The notes beneath the pieces are model-generated. The model did not search any database. It was not told the DNA's origin and saw only the letters and a program-made list of their open reading frames with translations. DNA of 51,970 nt from an uncultured Lachnospiraceae bacterium (GTDB lineage: Bacteria; Bacillota; Clostridia; Lachnospirales; Lachnospiraceae): NCBI GenBank assembly GCA_910588295.1, contig CAJUQO010000020.1:1-51970 (forward strand), read 5' to 3'. The position numbers were made by a program, and so were the translations under genes. This document shows, piece after piece, positions 15,377 through 23,670 of this stretch (its first letter is position 1; every line of letters starts with the position of its first letter).

Positions 15377-16486
15377 ATGGCAGGTTTAAAATTAAAAGGA
15401 ATTTACAAAAGATACCCTAACGGGTTCGAAGCCGTAAAAGACTTCAATCTTGACATCGCTGACAAAGAGTTCATCATCTTCGTAGGTCCCTCCGGCTGCG
15501 GAAAATCCACAACCCTTCGTATGGTTGCCGGCCTGGAAGAGATTTCCGAGGGTACTCTGGAGATCGACGGCAAGGTTATGAACGATGTAGAGCCGAAGGA
15601 CAGAGATATCGCCATGGTATTCCAGAACTACGCTCTGTATCCCCATATGACCGTATATGACAACATGGCATTCGGCCTGAAGCTGAGAAAAGTTCCGAAG
15701 GACGAGATCGACAAGGCTGTCCGCAACGCCGCCAAGATCCTTGACCTGGAGAAATTGCTTGACCGTAAACCGAAGGCTCTGTCCGGTGGCCAGAGACAGC
15801 GTGTTGCCATGGGCCGTGCTATCGTTCGTTCTCCCAAAGTATTCCTGATGGATGAGCCGCTGTCCAACCTGGATGCCAAGCTCCGTGTGCAGATGCGTAC
15901 CGAGATCTCCAAACTTCATGAGAGACTGGGCGCTACCATTATCTACGTTACCCATGACCAGACAGAGGCCATGACACTGGGTACCAGGATCGTCGTTATG
16001 AAAGACGGTATCGTACAGCAGGTAGATACTCCGCAGCATCTGTATGACAACCCGATTAACCTGTTCGTGGCTGGTTTCATCGGTTCTCCGCAGATGAACT
16101 TCATCGATGCCACCGTTAAGAAAAACGGCAGCGGCGTTGACCTGATCGTAGGCAATTATGTACTGAAAGCTCCGGCTGACAAAGCGAAGATCCTTCTTGA
16201 GAAGGGTTATGACGGAAAGACCGTTATCATGGGTATCCGTCCCGAGAACATCACCGATGATCCGGAAGTAGTTGCTGAGAGCAAAGCTGCTGTGGAAGCT
16301 AAAGTTAATGTATACGAGCTGCTGGGCGCTGAAGTATTCCTGTATTTCGATCTGGAAGGTTTCCCCTGCACAGCCCGCGTAGATCCGCACACCGCTTCCA
16401 AGATGGGCGATACTGTAAAATTTGCCCTGAATATGGAAATGACTCATTTCTTCGACAAAGAAACCGAGCTGTCCATCACCTACTAA
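15377..16486 (+). CDS. Sugar ABC transporter ATP-binding protein (MsmX/UgpC type)
   Basis: The product (369 aa) is the cytoplasmic ATPase that energises carbohydrate ABC importers. Walker A GPSGCGKST (37-45), Q-loop NYALYPHM, signature LSGGQRQRVAMGRA, Walker B VFLMDEPLSNLDAKL and the switch VTHDQTEAM are intact, followed by the extra C-terminal OB-type regulatory domain (MGIRPENI) of this subfamily. There are no permease or binding-protein genes alongside, which fits a shared ATPase serving several importers, as MsmX does in Bacillus. The gene uses more T-ending codons for Ala, Val and Gly than its neighbours, a pattern of high expression. A strong terminator follows. Confidence 0.92.
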   Translation: MAGLKLKGIYKRYPNGFEAVKDFNLDIADKEFIIFVGPSGCGKSTTLRMVAGLEEISEGTLEIDGKVMNDVEPKDRDIAMVFQNYALYPHMTVYDNMAFGLKLRKVPKDEIDKAVRNAAKILDLEKLLDRKPKALSGGQRQRVAMGRAIVRSPKVFLMDEPLSNLDAKLRVQMRTEISKLHERLGATIIYVTHDQTEAMTLGTRIVVMKDGIVQQVDTPQHLYDNPINLFVAGFIGSPQMNFIDATVKKNGSGVDLIVGNYVLKAPADKAKILLEKGYDGKTVIMGIRPENITDDPEVVAESKAAVEAKVNVYELLGAEVFLYFDLEGFPCTARVDPHTASKMGDTVKFALNMEMTHFFDKETELSITY

Positions 16487-16498
16487 TCGCATAAACCA

Positions 16499-16528
16499 GG
16501 GGGACTGCATCTTTGCAGTCCCCCTTTT
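16499..16528 (+). terminator. Terminator of the sugar ABC ATPase gene
   Basis: GGGGGACTGCA pairs with TGCAGTCCCCC around a 4-base loop, followed by TTTT. Confidence 0.9.
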
Positions 16529-16558
16529 CATACCATCCCGGAAAGGACGGCAAATTCT

Positions 16559-17644
16559 ATGACCCAGCACCAACTCCAGACCCTCTTAAAGGAGATCCGC
16601 GAAATTACCGGTTCTGAGCTTACCTGCTACCAGCCCGACGGCCTGGCCAAGGCTTCCACTACCGAACAGCCTTCCCCCTTCTCCCAGGAAGCCGTCCGGG
16701 AATTCCTGGAAACCGAAAAACCTTCTCTCCTGTCCTCCCCGGCTAGCCTGTTCCGCCTGGAACACGGTGAACGTCTTTATGGCGCCCTCTCCCTGGACAG
16801 CCATACACCGGAGCTCGCCATGGTGGGACGTCTGGCCGCCAGCCAGCTCTCCCACGCGCTGGGCGCAGGCAGAGAGGCTTTGGACAGAGGGGCTTTCATC
16901 CGCCGTCTGATGCAGAACGAAATTCCGGCCATGGAGATCCTGGAGATCGCTTCCCGTCTCCATATGGATGCCCAGGCCACCAGGATCGTTTATCTCATTG
17001 AAACAGAGGATCCCCATGACACCAGCACCTGCCAGACTATCCGCAGCCTGTATCCTGAAAACCGGCAGAACTATCTGTCCGTCCTGGACGAACACCACCT
17101 GCTGCTGGTCCGCCCCGTGGCGGCAAATGATACGCAAGAAACTTTCCTCTCCGTGGCCGAAACCCTGGTGGATATGCTGAGCATGGAAAACATGTGTAAT
17201 GCCCGGGTATCCTGCAGTTCTCCCTCGTCGGATATCCGCCTGCTGGGCCAGTCCTTTCAGGAAGCCCAGTCTGCCCTGGAAATCGGCAAGATATTTTATT
17301 TTGACCAGAAAGTCACGGTTTACAGCAGCCTGGGGATTGGCCGCCTGATCTACCAGCTCCCTCTGCCCCTGTGCCGGATGTATCTGAACGAGGTATTTTC
17401 CGGCGATCTCCCCGCCATCTTTGATGACGAAACCCTGGCCCTGATCGAGAAATTTTTCGAGAACAATCTGAATACCTCTGAAACCGCCCGGAAGCTTTAC
17501 ATCCACCGCAACACCTTGATCTACCGTCTGGACAAAATCCAAAAAGAGACGGGGCTGGATGTGCGCACCTTCGACGATGCCCTTACGCTAAAAATCTCCC
17601 TGCTGGTGCGGTGCTACCTGCGGTATCAGGAAAAAAAGAATTAA
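16559..17644 (+). CDS. CdaR/PucR-type transcriptional regulator, paralogue 2
   Basis: The product (361 aa) is a close paralogue of the protein at 9720: the C-terminal 110 residues are nearly alike (SSLGIGRLIYQLPLPLC, then the helix-turn-helix NTSETARKLYIHRNTLIYRL and DVRTFDDALTLKI), while the N-terminal sensing region is much more divergent. That pattern suggests two regulators with related DNA sites but different signals. The gene begins 33 bases after the ABC ATPase terminator, so it may be made by read-through or by a weak promoter in that gap. A plausible target is the sugar transport gene before it. The ATG has GGAAAGGA upstream. Confidence 0.85.
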   Translation: MTQHQLQTLLKEIREITGSELTCYQPDGLAKASTTEQPSPFSQEAVREFLETEKPSLLSSPASLFRLEHGERLYGALSLDSHTPELAMVGRLAASQLSHALGAGREALDRGAFIRRLMQNEIPAMEILEIASRLHMDAQATRIVYLIETEDPHDTSTCQTIRSLYPENRQNYLSVLDEHHLLLVRPVAANDTQETFLSVAETLVDMLSMENMCNARVSCSSPSSDIRLLGQSFQEAQSALEIGKIFYFDQKVTVYSSLGIGRLIYQLPLPLCRMYLNEVFSGDLPAIFDDETLALIEKFFENNLNTSETARKLYIHRNTLIYRLDKIQKETGLDVRTFDDALTLKISLLVRCYLRYQEKKN

Positions 17645-17649
17645 AAAAT

Positions 17650-17686
17650 TGCCGCACCCTCGAAATCAATGGGTGCGGCAGTTTTT
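17650..17686. terminator. Bidirectional terminator between regulator and hemerythrin fusion genes
   Basis: TGCCGCACCC (17650-17659) pairs with GGGTGCGGCA (17671-17680). T tracts follow on both strands. Confidence 0.88.
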
Positions 17687-17705
17687 CTTCTCCCAGACGG
17701 ATCTG

Positions 17706-19079
17706 TTATGACAAGCTGCCCGTCTTTTCAAAATAATTATCAATATTTTTCTTGATCTCCGCCGGTTTCAGCGTCTTAAGCAGATACCCCGCCGGTTTCA
17801 GCGGCACGATCTTGCTGACGCTCTCCCTGTCCACCCGGCCGGTAAGGAAAATCACCGCGATATCCGCAAAATCCTCTTCCGAACGTATCATGCTGAGTAC
17901 CTGGCTGCCATCGCAGACCGGCATCTCATAATCCAGCAGGATCAAGTCGGGCCGGTTCAGGGTAATACACCGGATCGTAGCCAGCCCGGAACTGGCCAGC
18001 GTGATCTCATAATCCTCCTCCAGCAGTTCTTTCATGGACTGGCGGACGACCATGGAATCATCCACTACCAGGATCTTCTTTTTCTTTTTAGCCACCGCCC
18101 TGTTTTCCTGCTCGTTCTTATCAAGATATTCCTGGATCTCCACCATGGCATTATCTGCGTTAATGGCGGGACCCATGCCTCCCTGAATCAGATGGGGCGC
18201 TATGGCACAGTAGGCAAAATACCCTGCCCCCGTATCAAACAGCAGACTGTACTGCGGCGTCTGTTTTTTAAATATCCTCTGAAACTGTTCATGGTTCAGC
18301 AGGTTTTCTGTTTCCAGCTCATACTTATCCGAATCCGGAAAATGCCCCCTGACCCGGTCTACAAACTGCCTGGCCGCATACCTGGTGGCATTCATGATCA
18401 TGGCATTCATTTTCTCTGAACTGGTATTAATCATATTACCGATGGTATTAAGCAGCAGACGTTCCTCAAATACCAGGATAAATTCCCATTTCTTCGCCTC
18501 CCCGATACTGTACACCAAACGGTAGTAAATACCCTTCCCGAACTTTTCCCCTCCGTAATGCTCACTGATCACCCGGGCATCCAGCCGGAACATATCGTAG
18601 ATCAGATGGGTGATCACCTCACCCATAGCTGCCTGTTCCTCCTCGGGCAGCAGATGATCCCAGGTACCCGCCGCCTCCTCCGGAGAAACGATCGCGAGAT
18701 CCTCGGTGAGGGTATGCCCCACCAGCCAGCCGATACAGACCCCTGTAAAGTGATCAATCGCCTCCGGGGAATAGTTGGTTTGCAGCAATTCTTTCTCCAG
18801 CTCCGGCAGTGTCCGCTTCTGAAAATTTTTGTGGAGCCGGCGATGGGTTTCCAGGCCTTCATATTTGATAGAGGCCATAAACCCCTCTTCCTCTGCAAAG
18901 TGTTTTAATGCGTGGCCCTTGAAATATTTAATCCCTTCCTCGCAGACCCACTGGCGCTTTTCCTCCTCTTTACTGTACCTCAGGATCTTGTTCATGATGC
19001 TGAAAAGCTTACGATGTTCCCTGTCAATATAATCCACCCCCAGATTGAACCGATCCTGCCACTCCAATTGCTCTTCCAT
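17706..19079 (-). CDS. Hemerythrin / CheX-like / response-regulator receiver fusion protein
   Basis: The product (457 aa from the ATG with GGGGGAAG upstream; an in-frame ATG at 19094 lacks such a site) joins three modules. Residues 1-130 are bacteriohemerythrin, a diiron O2-binding four-helix bundle, with His 22, 56, 60, 79, 83, 122, Glu 64 and Asp 127 in fitting places. Residues about 150-300 match CheC/CheX phosphatases: Glu 222, Asn 225 and Pro 248 reproduce the ExxN-x22-P part of their signature. Residues 335-457 are a receiver domain with Asp 340/341, phosphorylation site Asp 383, Thr 413 and Lys 435. The layout suggests oxygen or redox input coupled to phosphorelay or motility output, with no partner kinase in the window. 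Confidence 0.85.
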   Translation of the reverse strand: MEEQLEWQDRFNLGVDYIDREHRKLFSIMNKILRYSKEEEKRQWVCEEGIKYFKGHALKHFAEEEGFMASIKYEGLETHRRLHKNFQKRTLPELEKELLQTNYSPEAIDHFTGVCIGWLVGHTLTEDLAIVSPEEAAGTWDHLLPEEEQAAMGEVITHLIYDMFRLDARVISEHYGGEKFGKGIYYRLVYSIGEAKKWEFILVFEERLLLNTIGNMINTSSEKMNAMIMNATRYAARQFVDRVRGHFPDSDKYELETENLLNHEQFQRIFKKQTPQYSLLFDTGAGYFAYCAIAPHLIQGGMGPAINADNAMVEIQEYLDKNEQENRAVAKKKKKILVVDDSMVVRQSMKELLEEDYEITLASSGLATIRCITLNRPDLILLDYEMPVCDGSQVLSMIRSEEDFADIAVIFLTGRVDRESVSKIVPLKPAGYLLKTLKPAEIKKNIDNYFEKTGSLS

Positions 19080-19115
19080 GATTTCTTCCCCCATGAGAAA
19101 AATATGTAATAGATC

Positions 19116-19201
19116 GTAACTGTTCAGTATCTTGACAGTTACAATGCAAAATCCATTTGAAATGTCTCCGCTCCTCCTGAGCCGATGCTGAACAGTTACA
19201 G
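19116..19201. repeat. Dispersed intergenic repeat, family B, copy 2, with inverted ends
   Basis: GTAACTGTTCAG (19116-19127), CAGTTAC (19136-19142) and CCATTTGAA (19153-19161) match the blocks at 12865-12917. CTGAACAGTTAC at 19188-19199 is the inverse of the first block, so the whole unit can fold as a long hairpin of about 85 bases. It lies between two minus-strand genes. Confidence 0.5.
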
Positions 19202-19265
19202 TAAATCTTATATATGTTTAGAATAGCATATTATTCGGACAAGCACAACTCATTTTGCACTTTTA

Positions 19266-22200
19266 TTACGCGTCGCCGCCGCCCGATTCTTCCTTATTGT
19301 CGCCGTCTTTTTCGGACTGCTGCTTCCAGATGATATAAGCCGCCGCGTCATCCGGCGCATCGTCCACCGTATCATCCCCCACGTCCACCAGGGTGGGCTG
19401 TCTGCGGTAAAGGATATCGTACATGACCGGGACGATAAACAGCGTCATCAAAGTTGCATAGGCCAGACCGCCCACAATGACAATGGCCATACCTTTGCTC
19501 ATGGAATCTCCCGCATTCTGGCTGTAAATCATCGGGCACATGGCCAGGATCGTAGTCAACGCTGTCATCAGGATCGGGCGCATACGGGTCACACCGGTGG
19601 CCACCAGGGCCTCCCGTTTCTCCATGCCGCCAAGCCGCAGCTGATTGGCATAATCCACAAACACGATACCATTATTTACCACAGTACCCATCAGCACCAG
19701 AAAGCCCATCAGACTCATCATCGAGAGCTGTTCTCCCGCAAACACCAGACCCAGAAGACCGCCCGTGAAAGCCAGAGGCACGGTAAAGATCACAATGAAC
19801 GGGGACAGCAGGCTCTGGAACTGGGCTACCATGACCAGATAGATCAGCACGAAAGCCAGGGCAATCATCTCCAGCATCTGGGTCAGCATCTCTGCCACAT
19901 CCTCCGTAGAGCCGCCCATCTCCACGGTATAACCTTCCGGCACCGTGTAAGCATTCAGTTTCTCCTGCACCGTACGGCCCACCAGGGTAGAATTGTATCC
20001 TTTTTCCATGGCCGCCGTCACCGTCATCGTGCGCACACTATTTTCCCGGGCAATAGATGCCACGCCCTTTCCCCTGCTGATCGTGGCGTACTCCTTTAGT
20101 TTGTGAGTCTCCGTGACCGCATTGCCGTCCTCATCCACGGTATCCACCTTGAACTTCATCTTCAGCAGATTTTCCACAGTCAGCACATTTGTCTCGTTTA
20201 TGATATGGATATCCATGTCCGTATCATCCAGCCGGGCCGTTACCGCCGTTTTATCCGTGGCCAGCCGGTCACTGATTTCCTGATAGATCTGGGCCACCGT
20301 CAGGCCGTCCCGCATGGCTTTCGTCTTATTGATATTCAGATAGATCTCCTGGTCGCCTTCCTCCTGGCCATTGGACACATCCGTGCACCCCTCTGTATCC
20401 TCCAGGATCTTCATCACATCCTCGCTGATATGTAAAAGCTCATCCAGGTCACGGCCGGTAAGTATGATGGAGAGGCCGCTGTCTGACAGGGCAGACATCT
20501 CGCTCATGGAAGAGGATGAAGTGGATACCTCGCAGGCCATCTCCTTCGTGCCATCTTCAATGTCATCACAGATCTTCTGAATAGCGGCCACGGAGGTTAC
20601 ACCCTCCTCCGGCAGAATATAAAAGCTGTAATTCAGATAATCGTCGGAACTCATGGTGCTGGAGATCAGGCTCCCTACATTGGTGAGGGCGCCCACGGTC
20701 TCCACATGTTCCACCTTCATAATCGTCTCCATAACCTGATCCGCCGTCTCGCGGGCGGTATCGCGGTCCATCTCTTCCGGCATCTGTACTGTGACGCCGA
20801 TCTGCTCCGTAGTCATCTCCGGCAGCACCGAGATTCCCATGCGCCCCACCTCATATACCGACCAGGCAAGAAGCGCCACGGCGATGGCCAGGGGGATGAT
20901 CTTAAAGCGCAGGAAAAATGCCAGTACCTTTCCGTATACCCGCTGGATCCGGTCAAACAGAGGATGGCGCCGCTCCTTATGCTTTTTCAGGATGGCTGAG
21001 CCGATCACTGGAACCACCAAAAGCGCCACCAAAAGGGATGCCGTCAGAGCATATCCGATGGTCAGAGCGAAGGGCAGCATGAGCTGACGCACATAACCGC
21101 TGGCAAATATCATCGGCAAAAACACGCAGATCGTGGTCAGCGTGGAGGCTATAATCGCTCCGGCCACCTGCTTTGTGCCCTGTACGGCGGAACGCGGAGC
21201 CGCCAGTCCCCGGCCACGCAGGCGGTATATGTTTTCAATGACCACGATGGAATTGTCTACCAGCATGCCGATGGCCATGGCCAGGCCCGCCAGAGACATC
21301 ATATTGATGGATATATTTCCCAGGAACATCAGAATGATCGTTACCAGCACGCTGAAAGGTATGCTGAAAGCCACCACCAACGTGGGTTTCACATCCTTCA
21401 AAAAGAGCACCAGCACCAGCACCGCCAGCAGCGCGCCGTAAAGCATACTGGTAAGGACACTTTCGATAAACATGAAGATATAATCGCCCTGATCCATCAG
21501 GGCCGTAATATGCAGTCCCTCATTCTTCTCCTCCAGTCTGGCTATGGCCTCCTTGCAGTCTGTGGACACATCGCTGGCCCCCGCTGTACTGTTTTTATAG
21601 ATAGCCAGCACCACTGCCTGCTCGCCGTTGACCTTTTCATAGCTCTCATCTGCATTATCCACCACCGTCAGATCGGCCACATCGGAAAGCTTTACATCTC
21701 CGACCCCGTCCATATAGAGCAGTACCAGATTTTCCAGATCCTCTATTTTTTCAAAGTTCTCGCCCACTTTCAGGAGCCACTGTTCATCATTTTTATCATC
21801 CACGTACCCGGCAGGCATGGAAAAATTCTGGGCATAGACGATACCGGACAGGGTCTCCAACGTCACCAGGCTATCCACATTGGCGTTTTCCCGGGCCGCT
21901 TTCAGGGAATCGTCAAAGTTTTCCTGGGCTGTATCCAGCTCCCCTTTGGCATCCTCAATGGCCTGCTCGGCGGCAGCCATCTGGGCATCCGCGGAGCCGA
22001 AACCGGCAGACGCTTCCATGGAACCTTTATAGGCCTGTTTATATTGCTTATCCAGATCTTTCATCTGTTCTTTAACAGCCTTGACCATGGCCTCCGTAGC
22101 CGCCAGCTTCGTCTCCAGGTTCGCCAGCTCCGTCTCAATCTGAGGCATACGGGTATTGACGATATCATAAACCTGTTTCAGCTCTTTATAGGAAAGCTCT

Positions 22201-23243
22201 CCGATCTGTTCACCGTAACCAGCGGCCTTCACCCACTTTAAAAAGGCATTAAAACCTTTCTTGTCGGCCACCGCCTCCTCTATGCTTTTCGGAATGGCCA
22301 CACCGGCCATCTCCGCCATCTCGCCCATGGCCGCCGAAAGCTGGCCCAGGGTCTCGTCAACGGTTTTGTAGGTTTCTTCTATTTTATTGTCCTTGTAGGC
22401 TTTAAGCTCCGCCTCCAGAGCCGCCTTCTGGGTCTGCAGGCTGGTGAGCTGGGACTCATAAGCCGCCTTGGTGGCTTCTGCTTTGTCCAGGGCCAGGCCG
22501 GCTTTGGCCAGCTGATTAGTAGTCGATTTTTTCTGGCTGTTCAGCTTCTTTTTCTGGGATGACAGCTTCGACTCCGAATCGTCCAGCTTATCTTTGGCCT
22601 CGTCCAACTCTTCCGCCGCTTCATCCAGCTTCTCGTTGGTCTTTCTCAATATTTTCTCGTTAACCGTATCAATTTTATCCTGATTCAGACGTACTTCCAC
22701 GGTCTTTTCGATCAGGCCCAGGCTGGTGACGCTGGCTACGCCGCCCACGCGCTCCAGGGTCGGCAGCACCTCTTCTGTAGTAAAATCCGATATCTCATAG
22801 ATATCCATGCCGTCCCGGCTCACGCTGGCATAGATTGTAGCCATCATATCCGTGCTGATCTCCAGGATATTCGGCGAACCGCAGGACTCCGGCAAGTTAG
22901 ACTTGGCCGCCTCCAGAGCCGTATTCAGCTTGACCATGGCGGAATCCATATCGGTATCGTCCTCGAACTCCAGCATGACCATGCTGTAATTCTCCGCGCT
23001 GCTGCTGGTGACATTCACCACGCCGCTGATCGTGCCCAGGCTGCCCTCCAGCAGTTCTGTCACCTCCCGCTCCACCTTCTCGGGGCTGGCCCCGGGATAG
23101 GTAGTGATCACGGCCATGTAGGGTATGGTAAAATTCGGCAGCAGATCCGTGGACATCCTGGTAACGCTGACAAATCCGATTACCAACGCCACGATCACGG
23201 CCACCAGCACCGTATATGGTTTCTGCACACATTTTTTAAACAT
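19266..23243 (-). CDS. RND-family efflux transporter with long internal coiled coil
   Basis: The product (1325 aa) is a proton-driven RND exporter of the AcrB/SwrC type. TM1 is at about 11-28; the first periplasmic-type loop starts with LLPNFTIPYM; the second block of membrane helices begins near 590 (VLTSMLYGALLAVLVLVLFL), with the proton-relay region GLAMAIGMLVDNSIVVIENI; the C-terminal half repeats the pattern (VLMGTVVNNGIVFVDYANQL). It is about 270 residues longer than usual because of a charged coiled-coil insertion at about 195-455. With no outer membrane and no adaptor gene nearby, this insertion may act as a built-in periplasmic-like extension. A promoter with a palindrome precedes it. 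Confidence 0.9.
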   Translation of the reverse strand: MFKKCVQKPYTVLVAVIVALVIGFVSVTRMSTDLLPNFTIPYMAVITTYPGASPEKVEREVTELLEGSLGTISGVVNVTSSSAENYSMVMLEFEDDTDMDSAMVKLNTALEAAKSNLPESCGSPNILEISTDMMATIYASVSRDGMDIYEISDFTTEEVLPTLERVGGVASVTSLGLIEKTVEVRLNQDKIDTVNEKILRKTNEKLDEAAEELDEAKDKLDDSESKLSSQKKKLNSQKKSTTNQLAKAGLALDKAEATKAAYESQLTSLQTQKAALEAELKAYKDNKIEETYKTVDETLGQLSAAMGEMAEMAGVAIPKSIEEAVADKKGFNAFLKWVKAAGYGEQIGELSYKELKQVYDIVNTRMPQIETELANLETKLAATEAMVKAVKEQMKDLDKQYKQAYKGSMEASAGFGSADAQMAAAEQAIEDAKGELDTAQENFDDSLKAARENANVDSLVTLETLSGIVYAQNFSMPAGYVDDKNDEQWLLKVGENFEKIEDLENLVLLYMDGVGDVKLSDVADLTVVDNADESYEKVNGEQAVVLAIYKNSTAGASDVSTDCKEAIARLEEKNEGLHITALMDQGDYIFMFIESVLTSMLYGALLAVLVLVLFLKDVKPTLVVAFSIPFSVLVTIILMFLGNISINMMSLAGLAMAIGMLVDNSIVVIENIYRLRGRGLAAPRSAVQGTKQVAGAIIASTLTTICVFLPMIFASGYVRQLMLPFALTIGYALTASLLVALLVVPVIGSAILKKHKERRHPLFDRIQRVYGKVLAFFLRFKIIPLAIAVALLAWSVYEVGRMGISVLPEMTTEQIGVTVQMPEEMDRDTARETADQVMETIMKVEHVETVGALTNVGSLISSTMSSDDYLNYSFYILPEEGVTSVAAIQKICDDIEDGTKEMACEVSTSSSSMSEMSALSDSGLSIILTGRDLDELLHISEDVMKILEDTEGCTDVSNGQEEGDQEIYLNINKTKAMRDGLTVAQIYQEISDRLATDKTAVTARLDDTDMDIHIINETNVLTVENLLKMKFKVDTVDEDGNAVTETHKLKEYATISRGKGVASIARENSVRTMTVTAAMEKGYNSTLVGRTVQEKLNAYTVPEGYTVEMGGSTEDVAEMLTQMLEMIALAFVLIYLVMVAQFQSLLSPFIVIFTVPLAFTGGLLGLVFAGEQLSMMSLMGFLVLMGTVVNNGIVFVDYANQLRLGGMEKREALVATGVTRMRPILMTALTTILAMCPMIYSQNAGDSMSKGMAIVIVGGLAYATLMTLFIVPVMYDILYRRQPTLVDVGDDTVDDAPDDAAAYIIWKQQSEKDGDNKEESGGGDA

Positions 23244-23297
23244 GTTATGTACGACCTTTCTGTTTGGATTCTACACTATATTTTTCGATCAAGTGAC

Positions 23298-23326
23298 AGA
23301 TTACCATTTATTGAGTAAAAACTCAA
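23298..23326 (-). promoter_or_regulatory. Promoter and palindrome upstream of the RND exporter gene
   Basis: On the minus strand TTGAGT (23321-23326) and TAATCT (23298-23303, with an upstream TG) are 17 bases apart. The perfect palindrome TTGAGTaaaaACTCAA (23311-23326) overlaps the -35 box, as expected for a repressor site. No regulator gene is adjacent. Confidence 0.5.
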
Positions 23327-23361
23327 GGAAAATGGCCTTCACTTTAATTAAGGTTATAATA

Positions 23362-23374
23362 CTAACCCGGTTAG
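23362..23374. promoter_or_regulatory. Candidate operator palindrome
   Basis: CTAACCcGGTTAG is a perfect 13-base palindrome with one central base, about 35 bases upstream of the RND promoter. TetR and MarR family operators often look like this. Confidence 0.35.
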
Positions 23375-23459
23375 GATTTTAAAACGGCTACTGGGGAAAG
23401 TCAATATTGTTTAGGAAAAGTTAAGAGAATGGGAAACTTTTTTATAAGATATACAGAAA

Positions 23460-23499
23460 TCCCCGGCATATAAGCCGTTATACGCTCATATGCCGGGGA
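23460..23499 (-). terminator. Terminator of the displaced tRNA-Ser 3' end
   Basis: TCCCCGGCATAT pairs with ATATGCCGGGGA (12-bp perfect stem) 12 bases after the tRNA fragment on the minus strand, followed by ATTTC. It is probably the native tRNA-Ser terminator, separated from its gene by the prophage. Confidence 0.6.
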
Positions 23500-23510
23500 C
23501 TGATCCATAA

Positions 23511-23533
23511 CGGAGAGTGTGGGATTCGAACCC
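23511..23533 (-). other. Prophage attachment site: 3' fragment of a tRNA-Ser gene
   Basis: On the minus strand GGGTTCGAATCCCACACTCTCCG is read as 19 clear tRNA positions and more: part of the T stem, the TTCGAAT T-loop, the 3' T-stem CCCAC, the acceptor strand ACTCTCC and discriminator G. The 5' T-stem base pairing fails just past position 23533, so the rest of the tRNA is not here. The acceptor sequence and G discriminator point to serine. This is the attachment core left behind when the phage supplied a new tRNA 3' end at the opposite prophage border. Confidence 0.8.
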
Positions 23534-23583
23534 GTATTAAATCGGGCTAAATATCCCGTATTTATGCGGGTTTCTTAAATCCA

Positions 23584-23602
23584 TGACAAAATCTGTGACA
23601 AA
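23584..23602 (+). repeat. Direct repeats next to the attachment core (possible integrase arm sites)
   Basis: TGACAAA occurs at 23584-23590 and 23596-23602, a 12-base period, just inside the prophage. Tyrosine integrases bind arm-type direct repeats beside the core site. Confidence 0.45.
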
Positions 23603-23670
23603 TATAATAAAGAAAGTTCTCTATCCAAACTGTTTTATGCTATAGAAAATAATTTGCAGTCTGGCAATTT

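Noticed and set aside
15392..16573. A 393-codon minus-strand frame antisense to the sugar ABC ATPase gene
   Set aside because: The ATPase is intact with all motifs; the antisense frame has no recognisable features or ribosome binding site.
23511..23533. A complete tRNA gene
   Set aside because: Only the 3' 23 bases match; the D arm, anticodon arm and 5' acceptor strand are absent.
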